Assembly: GCF_963422355.1 (NCBI RefSeq)
Contig: NC_085087.1
Coordinates: 1,708,021-1,772,020, forward strand
Length of the DNA stretch: 64,000 nt
Source of the DNA: Corticium candelabrum
Taxonomy: Eukaryota; Porifera; Homoscleromorpha; Homosclerophorida; Plakinidae
Reading direction: 5' to 3'
This document shows positions 1-36,400 of the stretch, one piece after another. The translations under genes and the position numbers were made by a program. The notes under the pieces are model-generated. The model searched no databases and was not told the origin of the DNA. It saw nothing but the letters and a program-made list of their open reading frames with translations. Numbering within the stretch: the first letter of the stretch is position 1; every line of letters starts with the position of its first letter.

Positions 1-1975
1 CCTGCTCCTGCAACATCACCTGACACTTGATGACTGTAAAGTTGAAAAATTGATCACTTGGCTGCTGCAATGTTCGCACATGCAGCTGCTACATCCGCCC
101 TGCAGCAAAGATGGAGGGATGCTACAAGCGGGTGGTACGCCACCCAGCTGCATTGGTCATCACCGACAGACCACACCATTACAGAGGCCAACTCGATTAC
201 TGATATTCTGCAGGAAGCAATCTCACTGATCTTGGACGCAGCTGGAGTGCCGCATCAACTCTTTGTCTCTCAATCCCATGCTGTTGACAAAACCAAATCC
301 AAACCACATCCAGGAAACGCCCACTAACGACTGTAGTCGAAAGCCCCCCAAAAGGCAGCACTAGAGACTCATCATGCTCAACCCCATCGGCCGCTGACCT
401 CCTGGTTAGCAGTGCTTCGAATGATGACGATGAGCCAAACATTGGCGACATCTAGAAGAAACTGGCAAGGAGGCTGCTGAGGTGTTTTCTGCACAAACGT
501 CAAGAAGTAGTCTCCAATTCTGTTGGCTCGCTGGCAAGTGCAGTCTCCCAAGCAACCAAGCAGAAGATCACTGTAGGTGAGTATGTTGATTTTGAGAAAT
601 TGCTGGCAGATTTGCAACCATGGGCACACAAAGGCTCCATGGGTAGTCACTCAAAATGCCCCAAACTGTCTAGGTCATGGTCAATCACTTTTGCCGCATA
701 TGCTGCTTGGCTGGTATCGGCTCATCCATCAAGAGGTGCTGAAGTGTTTCAGTACATGGGTCTGACAGCAAGCGCAAACAAGGATTTCAAACCATTTGCA
801 TGACTGAAGTACGATCTCACCTTCCACCACCAACTGCTGCAGATTATTACCTGGAATGAGAACTTGCTGCCCAACACCGCTGGTCAGTCTGTTTCACTGG
901 CCTGGATGTTAACCTCACCCACAACGTCACCTGCTTCTGTTGTGGATCACTGGAACACATAGCTACACAGCGTAATTTTCGTCGCTTTACAAATGCTGCA
1001 GCAAACCCAGCATAACCCATGCGTGACCTTGACTGCAAGAAAAAATCATGGTCACCAAGTCAGGCAATTCTGGGAAATCCTGTCACTGGTTCAACCAAGT
1101 CCGTGCAACAAGTCAACAGAGACATGCAAGTATGCACTGCTGCTAAAACACCAACTGAAAGGACCACATTTGTGTACTGCTTGTCCCCTTCAATGCTCCA
1201 GTTAACAAACATTTGTTGGTCTAGTGTCGACATTGACATTTCCAAGACTTTTGTCTAAAATACATTGACAATGCTATCGCTATCCTTCAGCACTTGGGCT
1301 CATTGGCTGCCATGGAAAAGTCCAGTTCAGTGAGAGGACTAGAATCTACTTGGTCTCAAATAAAATGGTAATTATATGTTGACAAATGGCTTCCTGTCAA
1401 CTTACATTCAGTGCTGTTGTTTTCAACTGGCTAGCCAACTTGCTGCATTGGATTTTGGTTAACGAATATGGTGTCGTAAATGTTATACACTGCTTAAAAA
1501 TTTTAGATGTTTTTGTCATTGCTGCTCCTTCTGTGAAGGAGTGCGGGAAGTTGTTGCAAACAGTTTGCGAGGTAATTGAAGCCAACAGGGTCACACTTGC
1601 CCCAGAGAAGGTCATTGGCCAAGCATCAATTATGATGTTCCTAACCATTAAGTTGGATGTTCCCTGGTAAGAAATTCGCCTTCACAAGATAAACTAGAGG
1701 AATTGTGCGTTGCCATTTAAGATTGGCTAGAATGAAAAAATACAGGAAGCATGAGCTACTCTCTTTGCTTGGGACCATAAAATTTGCATGCAAGGCAGTG
1801 CCTGCAGGCGGTTTTTCATACAATGCCTCATGACCTCATCACCAAAGCTAGGATGGCTCTAGGCTCAAGTGTCCAGCCGGTCGTCTCCCCCCAGGAGGAG
1901 AAAGACCGGCTAGAGACATTTGCCACTCAAACGGAAAGCACCGACTCTCTATCAGGATGTTACACGTCTAGTTAG
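1..1975 (+). pseudogene. Decayed retrotransposon with DIRS-like reverse transcriptase
   Basis: Coding fragments in shifting frames run left to right. The stretch around 600-805 resembles a gag-like region. From about 1440 to 1830 there is a reverse-transcriptase tail: a degenerate catalytic region reading LDVFVIAAPS where YLDDFVIAAPS would be expected, then LAPEKVIG, then after a stop the segment LPQDKLEEL and, at about 1750-1825, ELLSLLGTIKFACKAVPAGG. That last module (small-domain start, FA-K-VPAGR-like) is typical of DIRS/Ngaro-type and related retrotransposon RTs. Stops and frameshifts break it throughout and the left end is cut by the window edge. No tyrosine recombinase or terminal repeat was found. 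It may lie in a downstream intron of kanadaptin, since that gene's 3' exons were not found. Family assignment is by memory of motifs; a Ty3-like element is the alternative. Confidence 0.6.
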
Positions 1976-3673
1976 TGTTCATGCATGCACGTGCATCCAC
2001 AATAACTGCTGATAGCAGTGCTGCCCGCACTGGCTCTCTGCTAATGCAATTTGTAACTGAATAGTTAATTGCTTTTACCATCTGATATCACATTTTGTTA
2101 GCATGACCTACACCTGCATGTCGTCTTCTTCTGCGGTCTTCCTTTTTCTTACTTTGAGGAATATGCAGCACAAGTAAAACAAATTTCTAGTCGCTGAGGA
2201 TATCGTACATTGCAGGCATTGAACGAGTAGACCATTAAAACGTGGTATTTGCACTCAACGCAGGGTGACGTGCAAAGCAATGATTTATGTACGTTGCGGT
2301 CCAATCTGTGAAGATATTGAGGCGCAAAGTTGCTTCCGTTTTTATATCCGGTACGGTAGGCGTACGCATCGTGACGTATTAGCAGGAACGGAAGTGGCTA
2401 CCGCGCATGCAGGCAATACAAAAATCTTACTATAGTACATCAAGCTGTGCTGGCGATTTGTACAAGGAAGCCATTGAGAGGATTGCAACGTGACAATGTG
2501 AGAAAGTCAACAAATACAGAAGAGGAGAAAGGACGAAAGAAAGAGAAAGAAATAAAGGATAAGGTCTGTACTAGCTATTCTAACAATCGATAGAGTTGCC
2601 TGTGATGATTTTCTACATTAGATACTGCGTGGAATCGAAGAGATGCATGAGCTTCTCTTGATGTTGATATGGATTTCATAGACAATGAATGCTGAAAAAT
2701 CTGATCAGTGTCCTGGTGTTGGTCCAGTATGTAGCATTGGCAGGTATAAGAATGCTAAGTTGGTTGTAATGGCAATTGTTGTTGTTATTGTTGTTGTTAG
2801 GGTACACAGTTTGGAGAGTAGGGTGTTGTGTCCTGCTAAATCCTAGCTGGAATACTAGAGAGTCTAGATTCTAAAAGAGAACGCAGCAACACATTTTCAA
2901 AAATTGAAACTAAATGTCAAAACTAAGCAAGTTGCTGAGACTCAGAAAATAAAAGCAATGCTGAGATTCTCAATAAAGTAGAAAAAAAGATGATCATGTA
3001 TAAGCAAACCCAGACCATTTTCTTGAAGCAAACAAACAGATAAGGCCACTATTAGTTGATTCACAGTTTCCCATCAAAAGTTCATCTCAAAATGATGCAA
3101 ACGGGCGGATCATTACCATTATGCCATTAATTTTTTCACCTATTTCTTGTACAGTAACAGTATGTACAGCACAGAATCGACTGCAGATGTCCAAGACATT
3201 GAGTATTAATTAATGACAATAACTAGTTCAATATCATAACAATAAATCAAACGTTGCAGACTGGTTCATACTAGTAATAAATTGTCGATGAAAGTATAGT
3301 CTTCTTTGTTGGCAACAATAACCACAAAAGTTGATCAACTTGAACATGTTGCTCGTGATCAACCGTATTGCATATGTGTAACGGAGGTAATGGCGATTTC
3401 ATACAGGGCATATTTTTTCATGCGGGTGCTAATGAGAAACTATGAATCAACAAATAGTGGCCTAACAAGCAAACACACTAAAAGACATTGATCTAGCTGT
3501 CCTTTTTGTCCATCCACTGATCTGTTTGTGGTAAGTCTGACTTCCACACAGCAGTTAAATCTGTCCATGCGTCCATCAACTGACCGACCCACCAGCTTTT
3601 TGGGCTCCTCCAGAAGTTTTTCAAATACCATGGCTACAGTTATTCCCATTACCATGATACACACAGTGCCTAC
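1976..3673. other. Unassigned non-coding DNA at the 3' side of kanadaptin
   Basis: No convincing gene was found on either strand. The stretch should contain, or lead to, the missing 3' exons of kanadaptin on the minus strand, but I could not recognise the next expected block (a lysine-rich, KKKEA-like segment). A short purine-rich tract lies near 2520-2560. Confidence 0.4.
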
Positions 3674-6600
3674 CTAATTCTTGCATGAAACTTCTTGTCC
3701 TTCCCTTGTCCGACCTCTTCCACCTCATACTCCACTTCCATACCTATATAAAGCATTCTTTATTACAAAATTGCCCAACTTTGTGCTATCCTACAAACAA
3801 CCCTCTTCTTCAAAGTAATGATTTAGAGCTTTTTTAGGATCTCTGTTGTAATAAGCATCTTCGTCTATCTCAGGCTCAGACTGTCCCAACTGAAACTGCC
3901 ATTGAGCTTCTTCTTCTGCATCATCATCACCTGCAAGTATAAAATACAGTGATAAATAGTATATACAAATTGAGTACAGAAAACTATACAAGAATAGAAG
4001 TATAGTTACAAGCAACAGTTCAGAAACACTGTCAACGACCAATTTCCATTTCAGTATTACACACACAGACACAGACACAGACACAGACACAGACACACAC
4101 ACTTGCAAACTTGCACACACAACCAGCACAGACATAAAAATAAATAAAAGTTTGATATTGATGAAATATTTGTATCTAGCTGCTAAATGGATGCTTGCTT
4201 GATAAAGTAACCTACATGAAATGCTGAGTTTAACTATATGAAATGCTGTAAAAAAAACTCAGCCTCAAAGCTTAATTAACCAATTGTGAATTGATGTTCA
4301 CATAGTCCAAAACATGTTTGACAAATTTGCTGTTGGTCACTCTCTTTCTCTAAGGCATGGCTCCACTCAGAAAATTTGAGCTGTAACTCTAGAAATTTCA
4401 TACTCATAAATTTTAGTACTTCTGTCTATGAAGTAGTTCGTACACATGTTATTTTAGTACGAGACATTGGTACTGTACTGTAGCCGAATTCAAGTGCATC
4501 TACCTATAACTTTTTGTATTCATGTTATTTTGGAACAACCAAGTATCTGTGAGAAAATAACTACAATTTCATGAGTACGAAAATTTCTGGATTTACAGTA
4601 CTCGTCCGATGCTGTTAATAAATAGCTTGATGTAGTGGGGATGTCAAATCAGCAGACAGGCAAACATTGGTGTAAACGACCCTCATTTCCATCATACAAG
4701 CTGACATTTACAAAACCTCATCTTCTGTACATATTTCATGAACTGCAAATACACTTTACTATTATCTGTCTGCCTGCCTGTCTACTTGAATGACATCTTT
4801 GCTCATAAAAACTATTTGACCCTTCGTTTGAATGATAAGATAAGAGTTGAAGACCACCAATTTGTCAATTTGTGGTTGCAAATGCAATATATATTCTCAT
4901 CATTCAAAGATTACGTAAAACCCCTGTTCTCAGTTCCTGGGTGTAGAAGTGCTTGAACCTCCCATCAGTTGTGACACTTACATTCAGTCTAGGTGTATCA
5001 CAACAGCAGCTGCAAGTGAAAGTGGTTAACCTAAATGATCTTCCTAGAGCTCTTCTGTTACTGATATAGTGCCTTGTTCTGACACTAAATTATTTGGCAA
5101 GAAGCTTACCTTCTAACATTACTCTTGCTAGAATGCTGCCTGGGCTGAACCCTTTTGATAAATTGACATGGCAACAAGTATCTCTCTAATAATTAGGATC
5201 AAGTTAGGAAGATTAGTATTACCACTTTGAAACAAACCTCAGTTGCTGCATTTGTGAGATCATGGTGTCACTCATCACATGAAATCTCAACCATGTCCCA
5301 GCTCAAGCAGATTATGTGACAGACAGTTTTTTGACAATGCACCAGTCTACCTTCATTCTATCATTGCTAGAGTGAAGCAGTCACAACCCTTCCTTCTACA
5401 CTATAATATATAGTGTTAGGTAGTAAACACTTGTACTTCAGTCTTTTATCTACATTTCCGGCAAATCTTGTAAAACTTCAACATCACTTGGACTCAGATA
5501 TTGCTGAAGAGAATGCAGCAACGTGTATTGTCTCAATTTGGACCAATGACTTAAATGAAGTGACAATGCTAGACCCAAAAACGATCTACCATCTCTTAAA
5601 ACTGTCCACATATTGCTGTATATGATCCCAGTACCCAATTACCACTGATCTTAGATATCAATGACTTACCAATCTGCCAGCTAAACAGGGTATGCCACTG
5701 AGGTGAGACAACACAGAAAAGTCAAGAAATACAAACAACAACATTCACAGTCAAGAACTCACACAACAAGTATACCTTGCTGTTTGGACAGTTTGGTTAT
5801 TGGAGTCGTAAAATGGAAGAATACTTGATAGATTTATTTAAGAATTAAAGGACATCAATGGGAAGAACAGTAAACCAAAACTATTGTTGAGATTGACGGC
5901 ACAAACAGTGATTCATTGCTATTCATTCATGTAACCTTCATGCTATTGTTAAGAAACTTAGCCCACTAGCTAAGTTATCTAAGTGTAACTTCAATGATCA
6001 CTTACTTATATGATAGGATCATTCAGCATTTTGTTCACTGACTTGTTACAGTGTTTTGGTTAAACTTAAACAGTTGCAGTTGGTAGAGTTGACGAGCAAA
6101 TACAACAATCTGTCTAAACTATAACAATCTGTGTCTAAATGTCTGTCTGTCTGTCCATCTGTCTCATTGATGTAAGAAGTTTTCAAGATTTGGAAGGCCA
6201 ACATGTATTCATGATATCATTTGGGAGTAACGCAGTAAGGCAGGAAAATTATTGAGGGCTCATGACCCCCTTGGCCCATAGTTCCTACAGTATTAAACCA
6301 CAACTAAACAGCAAAGATGATCAATTGAAAAATACAGAAGGTTTGATAGTGTTCCTGATTACCCAACCCAGAACATGCAAGATAGGAAGGCTGATTTGAA
6401 TACTCACCCATTCCCCATGAAACTCCTTCATCAATCACTCTTGCTCTCATCTCTTCCACTTGCCTCCTCTCCTCCTCTCTTGCCTCTTCTCTCTTCTGCC
6501 TCTCATTCCTCACCTCCTCTATCTCCTCCTCTGCCTGCCTCTCAACATCATCCTGTCGACCAACACTCTGTAAGATGAACAACCTAGTGCTGCCACCAAA

Positions 6601-7155
6601 TTTCATCACGTGACCCGCACGTATCCGATAGTACGTCTTCGACCGTATCTTCTCCTTGTTAATAACAGTGCCATGCGTGCTGCCCAAATCATACAGGTAG
6701 AACCCAGATGAAGAAGGTTGAGATTGCTGATTCTGTGAATTTTCACCGCCATTTGCTTGATTGTGCGATGCTCTGTATTGAAGAACGGCGTGATAGCGAG
6801 ATATACTAGGATGGTCAAGTACCACGTCGCAGACAGGCAGGCGACCAAACACAAAGAAAGCTTTCTGGTTCAAATCAATTTCATTCAACACAAAGCCATT
6901 CTTAATCACTTCAAGACTGGACGGTTCCTCTGCAATACCAGACCACAAAGGCTCCCGATACGGCAGTGGTGGCGTCGCAGATTGTCGTCTGTCGTCATCA
7001 GTCCTCTCGACATGTACATCATTCGTAGCGCTTGCTTCCGCTGTCTCACAGCCTTCGTTCGTAGCTGAGTCTGTCTCAGTAGACTTTATTAAATCATTAC
7101 TCTTTCTTTCGCCGCTCCTCTTTGCAGGCAGAAAGGGAACTTTAAATTCAGCCAT
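3674..7155 (-). CDS. SLC4A1AP: Kanadaptin (SLC4A1AP), 5' exons, incomplete 3' end
   Basis: Three minus-strand exons join in phase: 7155-6408, 3930-3802 and 3743-3674. The first encodes an acidic N-terminus and an FHA domain at about residues 82-196, with GRLP (104-107), SRYHA (119-123) and LGSTHGT (157-163), the phosphopeptide-loop residues of the family. A charged coiled-coil-like stretch (EEEIEEV, EEERRQVEEM) follows. Exon 1 ends inside WGMG, and exon 2 continues GDDDAEEE and reaches RDPKKALNHYF, the kanadaptin signature. Exon 3 gives EVEYEVEEVGQGK. Known kanadaptins are nuclear or cytoplasmic proteins linked to the anion exchanger AE1 and to RNA processing. The C-terminal half is not found in the window, so the gene is either partial here or continues beyond the left edge past the retroelement. 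Intron 1 is 2.5 kb and intron 2 only 58 bp. It starts 121 bp from ATP6V1A, transcribed oppositely. Confidence 0.93.
4381..4598 (-). mobile_element. MITE with CTGTAAATC-type terminal inverted repeats (copy 1)
   Basis: This 218-bp block in kanadaptin intron 1 is the reverse complement, with substitutions, of 39570-39788. Its ends are imperfect inverted repeats (CTGTAACTCTAGAAATTTC at the left, matching the complement of the right end CTGGATTTACAG). TA follows the right end. No coding capacity is visible, so a non-autonomous TA-inserting (Tc1/mariner-like) element is the likely class. Confidence 0.7.
6129..6162 (+). repeat. Short (TGTC)n tract
   Basis: A short tetranucleotide run of TGTC/CTGT units lies in intron 1 of kanadaptin. 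Confidence 0.6.
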
Positions 7156-7276
7156 TAGAAGTGTTTAAAATTAATAACTTGTTGATATCAACTTGCTTGA
7201 TTTCACCGTCAGCTTCTCGTGACAATCACGCTGCTTACGTGTTCAGTTTTCGTTCATCGTTTTGCTACTTGTTGGA
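7156..7276. promoter_or_regulatory. Bidirectional promoter region, kanadaptin / ATP6V1A
   Basis: Only 121 bp separate the start codons of two divergently transcribed housekeeping genes, so both promoters and 5' leaders must lie here or overlap the first exons. I see no clear TATA box in a fixed position. The assignment rests on gene geometry. Confidence 0.6.
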
Positions 7277-30719
<23,443 letters not shown>

Positions 30720-30904
30720 CATTTTAGACTTATTAATTGATTTGAAGCATTCGATATCTGTTTTATAGCAGTAGCGTTTATGGTTATGTGTGTGAAATCA
30801 CGTGTTGTTATAAACAGCCGGGTATTTCGGTTACCATGGTGGCAGTGCAGACGCCTTGACACAACCTCAGTGCCTACGGAAACTCTGGACGATCTAGACC
30901 CGTC

Positions 30905-31686
30905 ATGAAGAAATGCATCTGCGAAATCTGCGTGTGTGGGTAAGTAGAAATTTTGAAGCAGTAGTCTACGCCGCTGGATTCTTACGTGTTCGCTTGCGCC
31001 GACGATTTCACGCCGCTGTGTGTGATTCTTGATGAAGAGAGTGCGATCACACACACTTATTGACTTCGGTTCATCTATTTAATAGCCGACATCGCTGTCC
31101 ACATCGACCTCAAGCATGGACACAGCGCTCATCAAACTTGGGGCAGTGTGTTCTGTCTGAGTACAAGCAAACTTATAAACAGTTTGATATTCGTCCTCGT
31201 CAGTCTTTCAAACCGAAGGAGAAACCGCTAGCTTCTACTGGCAAATTGGAAACAAAGACAACCAATCGGTGTGACTACGTCGCTCATCGCCCTGTGCCAC
31301 GCTTGTCGTTTGGCCACGTGGGAGAGTATGTGAAATCAAGTGACCTTATGGAAGGTGAAACAGAATACATGAGAGAGTATCCGGAGAAAATTGTTTCTCC
31401 ACCGTCTCCAGTTCGCAAACGGGAGGTGTCCAAACCGGCACAAAAAGACATCTCACCTTTCCAGGTTCTGTCACTGCATGTGTTGTTGTAATTGATTAAT
31501 ATTTATAAGATATTAATTACTATTGATACAAGATGTAGAATTACAACACTTTACTAATAGTAGATATTGAATTGAAGACCTCTGAAAGAACTATTTGATG
31601 AAAGAAGCCACTTCATTGTGATCGTTGGTGGGTCTCTACTAAATATTCAATTCTCTATTTTCAGACACACACACACACACACACAC

Positions 31687-31771
<85 letters not shown>

Positions 31772-33427
31772 TAATGTTCAGCTTTGTTCACAGCAGAAAA
31801 CGTTTTGTCTGAGGACCAGTCCAACCTTTATTTGGATAATATTTGAAACTGAAAAACAGCTCAACATAAATATCTTTGATTGTCACTGCATGCATTATCA
31901 CAGCTATTAATTAGTGTGTCCTGCTTAATTCTGTACAGCAGAGTTCCATAAGGTAGATTCATAGGATTGAGACTAGCGTTGGGCCCTGGTACAAAAGCAG
32001 TGGTCTGATTAGTGAATAAAAATGTTTTGAAATGGATACGGTTTTACTGTATTAGGAATGAAAGCAACCCGCATTGATTGCTTCAAACTATTTTAACTGA
32101 AGTCTCACTGTACATGTATATCATGTCTAATAACACCATATCTTGGAGATATAGGTTATAGCACATGGCTTTGAAGGTGATACCAGATTTTGAGGCCAAC
32201 ACACCAGGGCTACGAGATAATCCCATTGATCCAAGGGTGGAGACTCTGATAAATTTGATATAGCCTGAGTGACATGTGATGACTGATTTATATCTCATTT
32301 CACCATCTTGAGCATGCTATTGGCAGCCGATCAAGGATTGTTGTCTGGTGGTGAAGCATCTTTCATGTTCAATTTTTACATTAATTGACTAAGAGTTGCA
32401 CACGTATTGCTGTTGATGTTTGTGTTGACATGCAACTTGATGTAGATTAGTCTCGCATAGCCAGACCTTCTCCATCGTCATACTTCTGGCGAGAAGGAAC
32501 CCTTTGTTGCTGAAAGTATGATGGTGAAGAGGGTCTGGCTATGCAGGACTATTGATAGGTTGCACGGGTATCGAGATTTGTGTTAATTATTGCTTTGGCA
32601 CTTTATCATATAGTAATTAGTGGTCGTCCAAGATGATGGGCTAATAACTTATAAGCACTAGGGTTGATAACCTATATCAGCCTGTTGTCTTGGACGACGG
32701 GTTCATATAGGGTTTATCACCCTGTCGGCTAGCTAGCTACCTTGAACTCATCTAGCAACGGGATATAAAGCTGGGTTGTCACACTAATTTTTGTAAGAGT
32801 TGTTGGGAGTTGAAATTATAGATATGCCCAGGCAAGTTGATCTATAATCACGCCCACTCAATTTTTGTTGAGTACAAATTACATTCTCAGATAAGACTCC
32901 ATTGGCTCTATATCAGAAGCATATAAAGAGCATCTTCTCTCTTTATATGCTCCTGATCTATACACAAAGAAGAGCTGTCTGTCTGTGTGTGTAGTCGTAT
33001 GTAAAATTATTATTGAAAAATAGAATCTCCAAGAAAGAGAAATCGCATTGCTGCCAAATTTGCATGCCAAATCCATGAAGCTCGACAGTGAGATTGTCAT
33101 CCGGACTTCTCTTGGGAAGACGCGATTTCCTGCCGATCAAACCTGTCTCCACTCGCACGCCAATTCTCTGGAGCGGCACATCAGATCTCCACCCAATTTA
33201 AACTGCCCGTTCCTGACCTCGGACGGTATGCATGGAGTTTGACAGCTGTTTATTCTGGGGCCATCGAAAAAGCAAGATATTTTTTAGTATATCCAGTTCT
33301 TAAATAATACGTCTACCTCTGTTTGACGTGTATGCGCGTCGAAGAGCTGCCACGTTCGATGTTCCTGTTCTCCGTAATGAGAGCAATGTCTTCGAAGTGA
33401 CAACTTTCCAGATGACACCTTTGATTG

Positions 33428-33463
<36 letters not shown>

Positions 33464-36400
33464 GTGAGTAAGAAATAACAGGTGACTCCCAGTGCCTACT
33501 GTCTGGATACTTGATATTTGCTGTTACTTCCTCAGAACAGGATACTCAGTTACATTTCCATTTATCTCTGTCACGTGCAGTTACATACTTACATACGTGC
33601 AGGTCATATATACAGGGAACGTAGCATCGCAAGCCAGGCTCTTTTGCGCAGTCACTGAGCTAAACACACGTGAATCACGCAAGGAGGAGCTTTTTCTGGA
33701 ATCGTGCTGGAGCAATTCCGTCAAAAGCTCCTCCTCCTTGCATGATTCATGTGTGTTTAGCTCACCCAACTGCGTGGAAGAGCCCCTTGTGAGGCTACAG
33801 GGAACAGATTATCTAGGGGAGTACGTAACGTATATATGGGGAACAGATTATCCGGGTGAGTACATCATTGCACGTGACTTCCAAGTTCCTGCTGCCCAGA
33901 TATATATTTCTGAATGGGATTTTCGAAACGGGACACTCAGCTACATTTCTAGATGTCTTCAATGGGGTATTAACTAACAATCAATAATCCAATCAGCCCA
34001 GGTAAAAAAATCCAATCAGCCCAGGCAAAGAATGGGATCTCATTTTCTTCTCAAGTTAAATAGGTCACTAACGAGTTTCAAACTGATGAACAGGATACTA
34101 ACTGACAATCAATAATGCAATCAGCCTTGGCAATGAATGGGATCTGTACGGCATATATTTTACTTGAGACAATTGATCTCAGAACGGGACATGTGCACAA
34201 GATATGTACTTAATGACAAATTTTCAGAACAGGGGATACTCACGCAACAACATAAGTTTGCATACATCGTTAAATAACTAACTATTTCAACTAATAATCC
34301 AATCTGCCTGTGTGGAGAACGGGCCACCAATATGAAGAGAAACACACTACAAAATGTGAGTCAGTCAGTTCCACAATGATGAGCCAACTTCCAGTCAGGT
34401 ATGGATTACGTACATTGTATAGTGGAAACATCTAAGTTTTGTGGATGTGGCCTTGATCTCCTGGTGTTAGACAATACTACACAGTAATCACTAGTTTTAT
34501 CCCCAGGCACTCACCTTGCTCTTCCGTGTCTCACATGACTAGGCTGACGTCACAGTCATCTGTTGCACAACTGCTGCATGAGAGGAGCTTGGAGTGCTTG
34601 TCGCCGGGGACGATGTAAACTAGTCACTGGTAATGAAGTGCCTTAATTCACTGGTATACTCAGTGATGTTTTTGTAGGTTGTTCACAACCGTTTTTACCG
34701 AGGACGTCTAATGCTTAAATCTGTAAGTTGATCCTTGCAAAATACTATGCTCTTTTAGTGTATGCATGCACACAACCGACAGGCCATGGTGCAAATGGAT
34801 TGAGCATCCCTTACTTCAATGCGGAAAATGCTTTCATAATCAACATAAAAATTCCTTGCTGCAACCAATTAGAATTTATCATGAATACCACATTTTTGTG
34901 AGTGTGCAATGACAGGGCTCTTATTAGAACATTTTTGGTACTATGTGCCTTTGTATAGTGTTTATATAAGGAGTAGCTAGAGTACAGTACATCCTCGATT
35001 ATCCGGACTTCTCTGGAGATAGGTCAGAAGTCTGGATAATCGAGTGTCCAGATAATCAAAAGTTGATAAATGTCAACTAATTTTCCTCCATTGTACAAGA
35101 CCACACTCTGTTTCCACACTTACTGTACATTCGTGTAACTAAAGTCTGTTCAAAGAATGGAGAGCCTATGGGAAAATTCCCGTATCTCGGCAAGTACTTC
35201 CCCCTAAGTCATTGATAAACATATCATTTGAGAGCACATGACTAGGTGGAGTCACATCTCTGGACAAATTAACTCTATTGATCCTGGGTTAGTAGCTACA
35301 GCATGCTTCCGGAAAGAGACTCCTGCCGTGCATTGCCAACAAAGAATACCGCCACTAAATGACACCCACGAGACAAATTGTATTAATCATTGTTGTCATT
35401 CTCGTATTCTCCTAGGAGGATCTCTTCACTGTCTGAACAGTCCTCTGCACCTACTAATCTTTCTACCGCTTGTTCTACCATGCCGTCTGATGTTCTGTAA
35501 TGGTTTTCCACTTTCTGAATGACGTGGTCAACACACTTCTTCCATTTCGTTGCCGTCACATTTTCAGCGCCTTCTTTAGCCAGTTCGAATGGCAGAAAAC
35601 TGTTGAACAGGACGGACCCTGACATACTAAAGTAGATAGATAGTAGGCAGTGAGGGCTGGGTAGCAACGATTGCTCTAATTGCTCATTTATCGATTGTTA
35701 GTATTACAATCCAGGATGATAGCAATATTGTTGTTTCCGCCCTATATGTCTTATCTGGTAACCACATTTCCCACGGGCTCTCCATTCTTTGAACGGACTT
35801 AGGAAGGCTAGGCATCACTGGTAGCTATAGCTACAGTTCTGATAAAAAGTTTGCAGCATATGTAACTGATTCATGAGAGCAGTTGCTGCTGAAAATATAT
35901 CGAGGAAGCAACAGTTGAACCAAATCAGAATCAGAAATATAGCTATCAGTGACGTCTTCCTTGTCTACAGTCATCCAGAGAATTCCATAGCTTTTACCCT
36001 ATTCCCTAATCATACTGTACAAGGCACATATGGTACCAAAATGTTCTAAATAAGAGTCCTGCCATTGTACTTGTAGAATCAATGTTTCTATCATTTAGTG
36101 GAAACTCCTGGATTTAAAAATCCAATATCATGACATCTACATGTAGCTCCAAATTTTTCGACAAGATTTTCAAGTTTTCAATAGAATTTTGTCACCTTGG
36201 CAGTGTGTCTAAGGTCGTGGTCATGCGTGAAAATAAAGCATTTGCCAGCTAGACGATATGTTGAGGTAGAAGATGTTTTGGAACGACCTCTACATAAGCC
36301 TCACCTGTCAGGGGCCAAATTATCTTGCATTGGCTACCTACACCAGCTGCTGTGCAAAACCAAACAATGATGGAACCACCACCATACTTCACTGTGGGAT

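Noticed and set aside
3440..3664. Minus-strand frame below kanadaptin exon 3 as its next exon
   Set aside because: It has a usable position but no similarity to the expected C-terminal block of the family.
33820..34340. Spaced direct repeats considered as a CRISPR-like array
   Set aside because: Repeats and spacers are irregular and the DNA is an animal intron.
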